Shown here: in pieces, positions 36,408 to 44,528 of the stretch
Position numbering within the stretch: position 1 is the stretch's first letter
Layout: every line of letters begins with the position of its first letter
Assembly (NCBI RefSeq): GCF_017309585.1
Contig: NZ_CP071321.1
Span: forward strand, 3,224,001 to 3,288,000
DNA: 64,000 bases
Direction: 5' to 3'
From: Nitrogeniibacter aestuarii
Lineage (GTDB): Bacteria > Pseudomonadota > Gammaproteobacteria > Burkholderiales > Rhodocyclaceae
The notes under the pieces: generated by a model
What the model saw: only the letters and a program-made list of their open reading frames with translations
Told to the model about the DNA's origin: nothing
Database searches by the model: none
Made by a program: the position numbers and the translations under genes

Positions 36408-36863
36408 CTAGTTCGGCGCAATTCGTTTTGCAAGTGCATCCAATTCGGAAAACGTAAAGTCACCGGAAATCCTTAGACCGCCCCCGTCGATACGCTCTCG
36501 TACGATCGGGGCAGAAACAACGGTCCCGTCGACGAGGATGGCCAATGGCCTCCCGATATTGTTCTCAGTAGCGAAAGCTATCCGCTTGGCGCCTTCTTCT
36601 GTCAGCGTAAGATTCAGTCCTATCTGCCCCTCCGAAAGATAAACAACGTCAGCTGAAGTCACATGCCGAGCATCGATAATTTTTTCGGAGTCAAGATACA
36701 ACTCGCGCTGGAGAGCCTCGGATTCAACCCTCTCCATGTTGGCGAGTGGCTCAAAACTGGCGGCCCGAATCTGGAACGTATCGTCAACACGGTGCTCGAC
36801 GGGCGTCGTGCAACCCGCGGCACAGAGAAGAAAAAGTAAGGCAACAAGCAAATTGAGAGACAT
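36408..36863 (-). CDS. Lipoprotein with a SecD P1-head-like domain
   Basis: A 151-residue protein with a lipoprotein signal: LNLLVALLFLLCAAGCTTP, where AAGC is the lipobox and the cysteine falls near residue 18. The mature part resembles the P1 head subdomain of SecD: IGLNLTLTEEGAKRIAFATE, NNIGRPLAILVDGTVVSAPI, RERIDGGGLRISGDFTFSEL and a closing ALAKRIAPN. In SecD this domain sits in the periplasm and helps translocation; free-standing lipidated copies have no known job. No Sec genes are nearby. The similarity is from memory of the SecDF head pattern and should be tested by profile search. Confidence 0.75.
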   Translation of the reverse strand: MSLNLLVALLFLLCAAGCTTPVEHRVDDTFQIRAASFEPLANMERVESEALQRELYLDSEKIIDARHVTSADVVYLSEGQIGLNLTLTEEGAKRIAFATENNIGRPLAILVDGTVVSAPIVRERIDGGGLRISGDFTFSELDALAKRIAPN

Positions 36864-37122
36864 CTGAACTCACGCAAAACAAAATAATCAAACGTCATTC
36901 TAACCTCTCGTACAGGGCGCGGCATTCAGTTCCCTAATACACGCAGTCCAGCTCGGCTCCCGCGTCCCTCGCCGACAGACAAGCCCATCGAATATCCTGT
37001 CAAGGAGAAGAGGCCAAGACAAGACGGCGGAAACGTCATTTCTGTCAAATGAAGCTTTTCGCAGATATCGCCACACGGCATCCGGCGACAAAACAGACTC
37101 ACATCATCAAATTTCGGTATTC

Positions 37123-37590
37123 ATGATGCTCAGCCCCAGACTCTTCCTGTGCCTGATCTCGCTTATTGCAACCATCCTGACAGGCTGTTACCGGGAAACC
37201 GTCGAGAGCAGCTTTCCCACGGCAGCAGACGCCCTTGGTTCTCCAGCTGCGGCCAATGGATGGATCCCTCCGTGGCTACCCGAGGAAGCCGTGGATATCT
37301 ACGAAGTTCACGACCTTGATTCAAACGAGGGTGCGCTCGTTGCCAAACTCCCGAATGAGTCAAAGTTCTCACCTGATGCGTGTCGGCACGCGAACGGCGG
37401 ACAGTTCATGGCGCCTGCATTTTCACGCGAATGGTTGCCCAGTTCCCTTGACCACTTTGCTTTCTACGCTTGTGACGCGCCTGAAGCAGATACAAGCGTC
37501 GCGGTCCCGGGCAATCCCCCGATGATTCATGCCTTGGCAATCAGCCCGGGTAGAGATGTGCTCGTGTATTGGCGCAACTTATCAAAGTAG
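37123..37590 (+). CDS. Hypothetical lipoprotein
   Basis: A 155-residue protein with signal MLSPRLFLCLISLIATILTG and lipobox LTGC (cysteine about 22). The mature part opens with GWIPPWLPEEAVDIYEVHDL, a pattern I associate with small conserved lipoproteins of unknown role, and later has WLPSSLDHFAFYACDAP and VYWRNLSK. It should sit in the outer or inner membrane facing the periplasm. The gene stands alone, in opposite orientation to the two lipoprotein genes around it. No ribosome site is obvious, and a second ATG one codon later is possible. Confidence 0.65.
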   Translation: MMLSPRLFLCLISLIATILTGCYRETVESSFPTAADALGSPAAANGWIPPWLPEEAVDIYEVHDLDSNEGALVAKLPNESKFSPDACRHANGGQFMAPAFSREWLPSSLDHFAFYACDAPEADTSVAVPGNPPMIHALAISPGRDVLVYWRNLSK

Positions 37591-37699
37591 TCCGGCAGCC
37601 CGAACGAGAGCCGCAGGCGCGACTCCAGGGCCAGTGTTTTACGTGAGTGAGGCCGTATCGGGACTTCGTCGCCCTGCATCTGGGCGACTGAACCGCCAA

Positions 37700-38425
37700 T
37701 CATTGCCCACTGCGCGCCTTGTCAATCTCGGCAAGCATGCCAGGGAGCATACTCATGCCCGCGTCGTATAGACCGCCGATCGCGAACGTCCGTCGACTCT
37801 TGAGGTCGCTAAGCTTCATGAAACTGTACTCGTCCGATGTTTCTTCAAACCGCCGCCAGCCCGACACGATCACGTCACCGGAGAGCCGATCGAAGAGAGC
37901 GTAATCCACAACCACGTCTCGCTTGTATGGGTAAACACTGCCGATGGCGAAATACCCGGCATGAATCCTCAAGAGCAGTACGGCATCAGTGTCGTCAGGA
38001 GCGTTTTGAAGAAACGGATACATCACCTCAGCCTTCACATATGCTCGAGATTCTCGCTTGATGATGGGTTTGAACTCGCTAACAGCGTATCCGCGCCCGG
38101 CCAACGCGTTTTCAAGCGAGACGGTAAAGTCTTTGTTCAGATCCTTTGACGTCGACATCCCCAGAGACTGAGGTCCCGATGGACCCGGCGTCAAACCGAG
38201 CAACGCGGGCAGAATGCCGATCATGACGGGTTCGTTCGCGCGGTTCACGACAGTCTGGTACTTCGTCGGCTCAGGCTTCGCGACGGCGATTCTCAACACA
38301 TGCGCAAATTTTTCCGGTGTTTTGACGACATTCGGAGTTGTTGCACAGCCACTCACCAGTAGAAGCGTGAGCAAGCCGAGCATCAGAGAACGGGGCAGAA
38401 TGTAAAACATGCGCACTTCACTCAA
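37700..38425 (-). CDS. Hypothetical lipoprotein of about 240 residues
   Basis: The protein has 241 residues. Its signal peptide LPRSLMLGLLTLLLVSGCATTP contains lipobox VSGC at about 24-27. The mature region has VLRIAVAKPEPTKYQTVVNR, a glycine/proline-rich LLGLTPGPSGPQSLG, AVLLLRIHAGYFAIGSVYPY and VDYALFDRLSGDVIVSGWRRF. This looks like the GNA1162/YajG-like group of lipoproteins in outline, but I cannot place it firmly. A start at the ATG at 38410 (MFYILPRS) is equally possible and gives a cleaner signal peptide. It stands alone. Confidence 0.65.
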   Translation of the reverse strand: MSEVRMFYILPRSLMLGLLTLLLVSGCATTPNVVKTPEKFAHVLRIAVAKPEPTKYQTVVNRANEPVMIGILPALLGLTPGPSGPQSLGMSTSKDLNKDFTVSLENALAGRGYAVSEFKPIIKRESRAYVKAEVMYPFLQNAPDDTDAVLLLRIHAGYFAIGSVYPYKRDVVVDYALFDRLSGDVIVSGWRRFEETSDEYSFMKLSDLKSRRTFAIGGLYDAGMSMLPGMLAEIDKARSGQ

Positions 38426-38769
38426 TATGAATTATGAAGCATGAGTATCGGCGGTGCTTCTGGTTTCTTGAGACAGCGGAATCACACGCAGGGTGACCCG
38501 AGCTGAATCCTCTTTGCGGACAACAGCTCCATCCAGACTTGCGCGAACAGGGCCGCCGGCCTGAATCTGGGACCGATGTCCCTCGCAAGCAACAGCGGCC
38601 CTCGGATTGCGCTGCGGCGCACCGGGACTACGCCTCTGAGTCAGCCCGCCCCTCACAATCCGTAACCCCTCCTTGACGTTCGTTTGCATTTGCCGGTGAT
38701 ACAAATTACTGGCCGGCCGTGACGCTGATGCCCATGGCCGAGAATGACAACACCTCAAGGAGGTCAGAC
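38426..38769. other. Intergenic region between a lipoprotein gene and the RcnB-like gene
   Basis: No gene is supported here. The minus-strand frame across it and into the RcnB-like gene is the antisense of an Asp/Arg-rich coding region. A possible promoter for the plus-strand gene lies at 38675-38703 and a very strong ribosome site (AAGGAGGTCAGAC) ends the stretch. Confidence 0.6.
38675..38703 (+). promoter_or_regulatory. Possible promoter of the RcnB-like gene
   Basis: TTGACG, a 17-base spacer and GTGATA lie about 67 bases upstream of the start. The -35 box is good; the -10 box is only fair. Confidence 0.35.
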
Positions 38770-39246
38770 ATGAACACCCGCTTTGCTTCTGCGCTGCTGC
38801 TGTCCCTGACGCTGGCAAGCACCAGTGTGCTGGCCGATGGCAGGCGACACGACCGGGGCGATGATCGCGGCGATTCGCATGGCCACAGCCATCGTGACGA
38901 CCGGGGTCACTACGACAAGCGTGACCGGGGTGAACGCCGCAATGATCGTCGCGACGACCGTCGGGATGATCGACATACCGGGTACTACCGCGACGAGCGG
39001 CGAGACCGCCACGATGACCGACGCGATCGCCGCTACGATCGTCGTTACTACGAAGGCGCACGCCACTATCACCGGGGTGATCGAATCGACGTGCGTTATC
39101 GCGACCGGGTCTACTACGTCACCGATTGGGGTCATCATCATCTGCATCGCCCGCCGCGCGGCCATGTCTGGGTACAGGTGGGCGGCGACTACGTGCTCAT
39201 GGCCGTTGCCACCGGCATCATCGCCTCGATCATCCTGAACCACTGA
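38770..39246 (+). CDS. RcnB-like exported protein, Asp/Arg/His-rich
   Basis: A 158-residue protein with a signal peptide (FASALLLSLTLASTSVLADG) that places it in the periplasm. Residues about 23-100 are dominated by Asp, Arg, His and Tyr in short repeats. The C-terminal part DVRYRDRVYYVTDWGHHHL then RPPRGHVWVQVGGDYVLMAV and a hydrophobic tail match the RcnB/YohN family. RcnB helps control periplasmic nickel and cobalt in E. coli; most family members have no tested role. The start follows a near-perfect ribosome site. No RcnA or RcnR is nearby, so metal homeostasis is only a suggestion. Confidence 0.8.
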   Translation: MNTRFASALLLSLTLASTSVLADGRRHDRGDDRGDSHGHSHRDDRGHYDKRDRGERRNDRRDDRRDDRHTGYYRDERRDRHDDRRDRRYDRRYYEGARHYHRGDRIDVRYRDRVYYVTDWGHHHLHRPPRGHVWVQVGGDYVLMAVATGIIASIILNH

Positions 39247-39311
39247 TCCCGCGTCGTCCCCAACGCATCGGCGCGCGTCGGCCCAGCGCCGCGCGCCGAT
39301 GTCGTTTCAGC

Positions 39312-39560
39312 TCACGCCTGTATGTGATGCTCGCGAAGGCAATCGACAAACAGTCGGTCTTGGGGGTTGGAGCATTTGAGAAACCAGGTGATGAGGCCAT
39401 TGCCCCCGTCCTGAGGCGCTTCACCGGCATCCTGAAAAAGTGTGGGCATCCATGAAGCCAAACGGGTCGACCGGATAGTTGTGATGCTCTCGAAGCGCCT
39501 CATACCCGACGTAACCCGCGCGCAGCACCATGCTCTCTTCACCGAACAAGTCAGATTTGT
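39312..39560 (-). pseudogene. Frameshifted gene remnant
   Basis: On the minus strand one frame reads MVLRAGYVGYEALREHHNYP and VDPFGFMDAHTF, then stops soon after; the next frame takes over with QDAGEAPQDGGNGLITWFLK and CSNPQDRLFVDCLREHHIQA before a stop at 39312. The switch falls at a run of five T (A on the plus strand at 39435-39439). Joined, they read as one protein-like sequence of about 75 residues. I do not recognise it; the upstream end meets a stop, so it is probably the tail of a decayed gene. A sequencing error at the homopolymer is the alternative. Nothing else is seen between 39247 and 39618. Confidence 0.4.
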
Positions 39561-39618
39561 ATCACCCAACTCGGCAAACTAGAGCACAAAACGGTTGCCC
39601 CCTGGCAATACCACTCGA

Positions 39619-40116
39619 TCAGGGCTTTCGGGGCGCGAAGAGACTATCCCCTACCGAAAGCACGTTGTAGCCCGGGACCATCAGGACCACGGTGGGCGCA
39701 GTCAGCGAGCACTCAACGGAACTGACTTCACTGATGGTCAACAATTCGAACACCGTGTTGTCGCGCGTCGCGACCTGAATCTTCTGCACCTGGCGGAACA
39801 CGGTGACACCCTCACCGCCCGCCCCCGGCATGGGGCCGATGGGCGCTGCATCCAGCAAGGTCGTGGACAGGCCATAGGGCACCGTGTCGTCGTGATAGAG
39901 GTCGGTGGCGTCGGCCACGTTATTTGAATTCACGAGTGCCGTCAGTGCCGCCTGCGTGGCGTAGTTGTCGGGGCCGTAACACGGTGGCGCGTTGGCGGTG
40001 GCCGCATCTTGCGCCGACGCGACCGACGCACACATCAGGGTCAGCGCGAACCCGGCCAGACGCCTCGGGGCAATTGTGTCGAGTCTCGCCCGTTTATTCG
40101 ACGACTTCAAGGTCAT
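39619..40116 (-). CDS. Exported hypothetical protein, candidate immunity partner of the Tlde1-like gene
   Basis: A 165-residue protein. The start is the ATG at 40116, which has GGAG four bases ahead and overlaps the end of the Tlde1-like gene by 23 bases. A signal peptide with basic n-region and LAGFALTLMCASVASAQDAA predicts periplasmic location. The mature part has ANAPPCYGPDNYATQAALTA, VFRQVQKIQVATRDNTVFEL and SSVECSLTAPTVVLMVPGYN with two cysteines. I know no family for it. Coupled translation behind a peptidoglycan-targeting effector candidate, plus export to the periplasm, is what a Tldi1-type immunity protein would show. That role is inference. Confidence 0.65.
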   Translation of the reverse strand: MTLKSSNKRARLDTIAPRRLAGFALTLMCASVASAQDAATANAPPCYGPDNYATQAALTALVNSNNVADATDLYHDDTVPYGLSTTLLDAAPIGPMPGAGGEGVTVFRQVQKIQVATRDNTVFELLTISEVSSVECSLTAPTVVLMVPGYNVLSVGDSLFAPRKP

Positions 40117-40459
40117 GGTCTCCGGAATTGATGATCGCAGTGCGCACACTGTAAGGCATGATGATGCATCCCTCCGATGCCGTGCCCGGGTTCTTGATGC
40201 TGTCCCCGTGAATCCGGAATGCAGTTCGCCCAAAAGTATTGGTACCGGCGTTTGGTGTCAGCGTGATGGTCAACGGTCCTTTGCTGTTGGTGTAGCCGCC
40301 AATCAACCATTGCCCCTTGGGAATGGGGCCGAGGTTCTTGAGATTTTCCGATGCGGGCCGGTTCTTGTGAGCCCCCTTGCCAGCGTAGCCGACCGCATTC
40401 GGTACCGGCTTGCCATCATGCAGCAAGGTTCCGTCGGATTGATCGTAGACCCAAGTCAT
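40094..40459 (-). CDS. Tlde1-like (DUF2778) L,D-transpeptidase-fold protein, possible T6SS effector
   Basis: A 121-residue protein beginning MTWVYDQSDGTLLHDGKPV. It carries GYAGKGAHKNRPASENLKN, GPIPKGQWLIGG and the catalytic pattern TAFRIHGDSIKNPGTASEGC with His and Cys, matching the DUF2778/Tlde1 family. Tlde1 of Salmonella is a type VI secretion effector that acts in the target periplasm, cutting or exchanging peptidoglycan tetrapeptide stems. There is no signal peptide, as expected for a T6SS cargo. The next gene overlaps it and encodes an exported protein, a plausible immunity partner. No T6SS structural, PAAR, Hcp or VgrG gene is in the window. A 19-base dyad lies over its promoter. Confidence 0.8.
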   Translation of the reverse strand: MTWVYDQSDGTLLHDGKPVPNAVGYAGKGAHKNRPASENLKNLGPIPKGQWLIGGYTNSKGPLTITLTPNAGTNTFGRTAFRIHGDSIKNPGTASEGCIIMPYSVRTAIINSGDHDLEVVE

Positions 40460-40473
40460 TTTTTACTCCGCAA

Positions 40474-40492
40474 ATAATGCCAATGGCATTAT
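40474..40492. promoter_or_regulatory. Perfect 19-base dyad in the promoter of the Tlde1-like gene
   Basis: ATAATGCCA-A-TGGCATTAT is a perfect inverted repeat with 9-base arms, 15 bases upstream of the start codon. On the minus strand the sequence CATAAT (plus-strand positions 40488-40493), a good -10 box, overlaps one arm. A dyad over a -10 box is the usual arrangement of a repressor operator. Confidence 0.55.
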
Positions 40493-40611
40493 GGCATCAA
40501 TCGGGGACACGAAACACCTGCACCAATGACGGGAACGCCCATTCGGTCGCGGTTTGCGCGCCGATCGGGGTTAAACTGAAGCCTCGCCCGCAACACCGCC
40601 GAGACCCCACC

Positions 40612-42021
40612 ATGCGCAAACGCGACACCCAGCTCACGACCGATCAGAAAGCCCTTTCCATCAACCTCGACAAGCTCAAATACGGCTCCATCGTGGAAAT
40701 CGGCGCGGGGCAGGAAGTGGCGAGGCGCTTTTTCTCGGTGGGCGCGGCAGCGGGCACCATCGCCAAGACCATGTCGGCCTACGACATGGCGGTGAGTGAC
40801 GACATCTACGGTCACGCTGACCGCTATGTGAGCCGCTCACGCCTGCTGCAAATGCTCGACAAGGAGTTCTCGCTGGTGGTGCAGCGCCTCACCGACGTGC
40901 GCCCCAAGAACACCACCTTCTTCGCCTATGCGGCCACGGTGACCGCGCGCAGCTTCAAGCAGAAGAACGAGTGCCACGGCTGGGTGGGCATGCGGGTGCA
41001 ACTGCATCCGGGCGCCGAACCGAGCGACGTGATCATGCATGTGCGCATGCTCGACAACGACAATGCCTTGCAGTCCGAAGCGCTGGGCATCCTGGGCGTG
41101 AATCTCATCCACGGCCTGTTCAACTACTTCCAGCATCCGGAATGGGTGGTCGAGAGTCTGGCGGACGGGCTGGAGCCGGAGCGGATCGAGGTGGACGTGA
41201 TCCACTTCTCCGGCCCCTACTTCGAAGAGGTGGAAAACCGCCTCATGAACCTGCACCTGATCAGCAGCTGGCTGACCCGCGCGGTGATTTTCAACCCGAA
41301 TGGCGAGGTGGTGGTGCCGGGCGAGCTGTTCTACCGCAAGCCGGTGATGGTCATGCGCGGCACCTTCAAACCGGTCAATTCGGTCAACGTCGACATGATG
41401 TGCGCCGGGCAGCGCCAGTTTGCCCAGCTCGAAGCGGTGGATGAAAAAGACGTGGTGTCGCTGGCCGAAATCACCATGAACTCGCTGGTGACCGGCGACA
41501 ACATCGACGGCGCCGACTTCCTCGCCCGCATCGATCTGCTCGCCTCGCAGGGCTACACGGTGATGATCTCCGACTACCTGCGCTTCTTCCGCCTGCGCGC
41601 CTACCTGCGTCGCTACACCCAGAAGCCCATCGGCATCGTGCTGTCGGTACGCGACTTTGCGGTGCTGTTCGACGAGAAGTACTACGAAGGCATGGAGGGC
41701 GGCATTCTCGAGGCCTTCGGCAAGCTCTTCCCGGACAACACCCATGTGTATGTCTACCCTTCGCGGCCTCGCGGCACCGATAACCAGGTCACCCTGGACA
41801 ACGTCGAAGTGCCGGAAAACCTGCGCTTCCTCCTCGCTCACCTGAAAGAGAACCGCAAACTGCTGCCCATCAAACCGCTGGACGACAGCAAGCTGCACAT
41901 CGACGCGGCGGACGTGCTGGCCGGGCTCAAGCGGGGTCGGGGGGAATGGGAAGCCGACGTGCCCGAGAACGCGGTGAAGCTGATCATGGACGAGCGGCTG
42001 CTCGGGTTCGATACCGAGTAG
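40612..42021 (+). CDS. Conserved protein of unknown function, about 470 residues
   Basis: A 469-residue soluble protein without signal or membrane segments. It begins MRKRDTQLTTDQKALSINLD, then KYGSIVEIGAGQEVARRFFS, GHADRYVSRSRLLQMLDKEF, and in the middle VHFSGPYFEEVENRLMNLHL-like and LVTGDNIDGADFLARIDLLA stretches. I recall close homologues across proteobacteria that carry misleading names such as nicotinate-nucleotide adenylyltransferase or TonB-dependent receptor; none of the motifs of those families is visible here. Strong conservation and a housekeeping-like composition suggest a general role. The start at 40612 has only a weak ribosome site (GAGACCCC). It stands alone. Confidence 0.85.
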   Translation: MRKRDTQLTTDQKALSINLDKLKYGSIVEIGAGQEVARRFFSVGAAAGTIAKTMSAYDMAVSDDIYGHADRYVSRSRLLQMLDKEFSLVVQRLTDVRPKNTTFFAYAATVTARSFKQKNECHGWVGMRVQLHPGAEPSDVIMHVRMLDNDNALQSEALGILGVNLIHGLFNYFQHPEWVVESLADGLEPERIEVDVIHFSGPYFEEVENRLMNLHLISSWLTRAVIFNPNGEVVVPGELFYRKPVMVMRGTFKPVNSVNVDMMCAGQRQFAQLEAVDEKDVVSLAEITMNSLVTGDNIDGADFLARIDLLASQGYTVMISDYLRFFRLRAYLRRYTQKPIGIVLSVRDFAVLFDEKYYEGMEGGILEAFGKLFPDNTHVYVYPSRPRGTDNQVTLDNVEVPENLRFLLAHLKENRKLLPIKPLDDSKLHIDAADVLAGLKRGRGEWEADVPENAVKLIMDERLLGFDTE

Positions 42022-42264
42022 CAGATTCCTCACCGGGATCCGAGGAGACCGGACTCTCGCACCCGATCCACACCCGGCGCCGATCGATCTCATTTGATGC
42101 CGCTGGCCGCGCAACGGACGACTCACGCGAGGGATCCACGAAGCCAGTGATCGCCACGACCATCCGAATCGCATGGACAAGAATGCCAATCGATTATATC
42201 GTCACGCTCTACCTTCGAGCCCGGCGTTTGGGCGCGAATTCAATAAGAGAGAAGGCCTGGAACC

Positions 42265-42969
42265 ATGCAACAGCAACGACTGACCCGGAAACTCCCACTG
42301 CCGTCGAGCCTCGTCCTGATGACCGCACTATTCGGTGCGCCAGCACTCGCCGACAACGCACCTAGCGAGGTCGCCGCGATCTATACCGGCACTGTATCCT
42401 CGGATCGCGGACTCGGTTTCATCGGTGAACAGATGACGGTCGCCTTCAGATATAACGCGTCGGTGGCTCCCAGAGAGGGAATCCTAGGCCACAGTTTTCC
42501 CCATGCAATTACCTCGATGAGTGTCACACTCGGTTCCGAAAGCTGGACCTGGGTTGGTGGTCCGAATGAGGCGTATCTTTCGAACGATGAGATATATCGT
42601 CAGAGCCTAGGTGGGGCCATCGACCGAGTTAGCTTCTGGGCGAGCGATTTCTCCGGCCCTGAACTAACAACAGAGCCGGCACAAGACCTCAACGTTGAGG
42701 TCTATTTCTCCGATTTATCACCTGCGGGAATGCCGGACGCTCTTCAAGACGACATGCACTTACCGCGCTCGGCATTCGACCCGAGATCGTTCGACAATAG
42801 CTCCATGAGCTTTTCGTTCTCCACCTTCACGGCCGAATCCACCACTTACTACTACATTGGGGCCGTCGATTTACGTCTCGTCTCCGCAGTGCCCGAACCC
42901 AGCGACTACGCCATGTGGCTGACAGGTATTGGCTTGCTCGGAGCTTTTGCCCGCCGCGTAAATGGCTAG
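42265..42969 (+). CDS. PEP-CTERM sorting-domain protein
   Basis: A 234-residue exported protein. An N-terminal signal (PSSLVLMTALFGAPALADN) is followed by a beta-rich, Ser/Thr-rich body and a C-terminal sorting signal: VPEPSDYAMWLTGIGLLGAF and then ARR, that is, the PEP motif, a membrane helix and a basic tail. Such proteins are cut and anchored by exosortase (XrtA/EpsH) and are coexpressed with extracellular polysaccharide. No exosortase gene is in the window. GAAGG lies ten bases before the start. The body has no named domain. Confidence 0.85.
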   Translation: MQQQRLTRKLPLPSSLVLMTALFGAPALADNAPSEVAAIYTGTVSSDRGLGFIGEQMTVAFRYNASVAPREGILGHSFPHAITSMSVTLGSESWTWVGGPNEAYLSNDEIYRQSLGGAIDRVSFWASDFSGPELTTEPAQDLNVEVYFSDLSPAGMPDALQDDMHLPRSAFDPRSFDNSSMSFSFSTFTAESTTYYYIGAVDLRLVSAVPEPSDYAMWLTGIGLLGAFARRVNG

Positions 42970-43136
42970 TTCCTCGACCAGACCACCAACTTTCACTGCT
43001 TGGCATTCGCCCCCTGACGACCCGGTTTGCCCGAGTCGCGTTCTTTCGACAGCAAGGTGAACTTCAACCTGAAGCAATTGCAATCTATCGTCCAGAAAGG
43101 GGTCATACCCTTGGAGCTGATCGACGAGGATGGCGC

Positions 43137-44528
43137 ATGCCCTACCGACACACCATTGCCGGGCACACCTGGCAATTCGACGACCTGCGCACGGTACTGG
43201 CCAAGGCCAGCCCGCTGCGCTCGGGCGACGTACTGGCCGGAATCGCTGCCGGGTCGGCGGTCGAGCGCATGGCGGCGCGGCTGTGTCTAGCCGAAGTACC
43301 CTTGCAGCGTTTTCTCGATGAGGCGCTGATCCCCTACGAGCAGGATGAAGTCACCCGACTCATCATCGATACGCACGACGCCCGGGCATTCGCCCAGGTG
43401 GCCCACCTTGACGTGGGCAGCTTCCGTGACTGGCTGCTCTGTGCGCAGACCGCTCAACTCGATGCTGTTCGGCGCGGCCTGACCCCGGAAATGGTCGCCG
43501 CCGTCAGCAAACTGATGCGCAATCAGGACCTGATTGTGGTGGCACGCAAATGCCGTGTGATCACCCGCTTTCGCAATACCATCGGCCTGCCCGGCCATCT
43601 GGCGGTGCGACTACAACCCAACCACCCCACCGACGATCTGCGCGGCATCGCCGCCAGCATGGTCGATGGTCTGCTCTACGGCGCGGGCGATGCGGTCATT
43701 GGCATCAACCCGGCCAGCGACAGCCTGCCCCTGCTCGGCAAACTCAACCACATGCTCGACGAAGTGATTGACGGTCTCGGCGTACCGACCCAGGGCTGCG
43801 TGCTCACCCATGTCACCAACACCCTCAAGCTCATCGAGCAAGGCGTACCGGTGGACCTGGTCTTTCAGTCCATCGCAGGCACCGAGCGGGCCAACGCAGG
43901 CTTTGGCATCGACCTCGCCCTGCTCCACGAAGCGCGGGAGGCCGCGCTGAGCCTGGGGCGCGGCACCGTCGGCGACAACGTGATGTACTTCGAAACAGGC
44001 CAGGGCAGCGCCCTGTCGGCCGACGCCCACCACGGCGTCGACCAGCAAACCTGCGAAGCGCGCGCCTACGCCGTGGCCCGCGCATTCGACCCGCTGCTCA
44101 CCAACACCGTCGTCGGCTTCATCGGGCCAGAGTACCTCTACGACGGCAAGCAGATCACCCGCGCCGGTCTGGAAGATCATTTTTGCGGCAAGCTGCTCGG
44201 CGTGCCCATGGGCTGCGACGTCTGCTACACCAATCACGCGGAAGCCGACCAGGACGACATGGACACCCTGTTGACCTTGCTGGGGGCAGCCGGCGTCAAC
44301 TTCATCATGGGTGTGCCGGGTGCGGACGACATCATGCTCAACTATCAAAGCACGTCCTTTCACGATGCGCTGTACCTGCGTGAGGTTTTGGATCTCAAGC
44401 ATGCGCCGGAGTTTGGCCAATGGCTGACCCGCATCGGCATCGCGGACGCGGACGGGCGCCTTCGGCCAACTCAGGCAGCGCCTGCCCTGCTCGGCCAGAT
44501 CCAGCGCATGAAGCTGCTGCCCGCATGA
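43137..44528 (+). CDS. eutB: Ethanolamine ammonia-lyase large subunit
   Basis: EutB with EutC and adenosylcobalamin splits ethanolamine into acetaldehyde and ammonia. The protein has 463 residues (E. coli 453). It shows LRTVLAKASPLRSGDVLAGI, IGLPGHLAVRLQPNHPTDD, VIGINPASDSLPLLGKLNHM, AGTERANAGFGIDLALLHEA, NVMYFETGQGSALSADAHHG and GVPMGCDVCYTNHAEADQDD, all family signatures lining the active-site barrel. The ATG at 43137 has GAGGA seven bases ahead; the frame extends upstream without support. It overlaps eutC as ATGA. No microcompartment or regulator genes accompany it. Acetaldehyde produced here would be a possible substrate of the aldehyde oxidoreductase encoded at the right end. Confidence 0.95.
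   Translation: MPYRHTIAGHTWQFDDLRTVLAKASPLRSGDVLAGIAAGSAVERMAARLCLAEVPLQRFLDEALIPYEQDEVTRLIIDTHDARAFAQVAHLDVGSFRDWLLCAQTAQLDAVRRGLTPEMVAAVSKLMRNQDLIVVARKCRVITRFRNTIGLPGHLAVRLQPNHPTDDLRGIAASMVDGLLYGAGDAVIGINPASDSLPLLGKLNHMLDEVIDGLGVPTQGCVLTHVTNTLKLIEQGVPVDLVFQSIAGTERANAGFGIDLALLHEAREAALSLGRGTVGDNVMYFETGQGSALSADAHHGVDQQTCEARAYAVARAFDPLLTNTVVGFIGPEYLYDGKQITRAGLEDHFCGKLLGVPMGCDVCYTNHAEADQDDMDTLLTLLGAAGVNFIMGVPGADDIMLNYQSTSFHDALYLREVLDLKHAPEFGQWLTRIGIADADGRLRPTQAAPALLGQIQRMKLLPA

Noticed and set aside
38432..39061. Minus-strand frame of 209 codons across the RcnB-like start
   Set aside because: It is antisense to Asp/Arg repeats and lacks a ribosome site.
40837..42189. Minus-strand frame of 450 codons opposite the conserved unknown gene
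   Set aside because: His/Val-rich composition typical of the reverse frame of a GC-rich gene; the plus-strand protein is clearly the conserved one.
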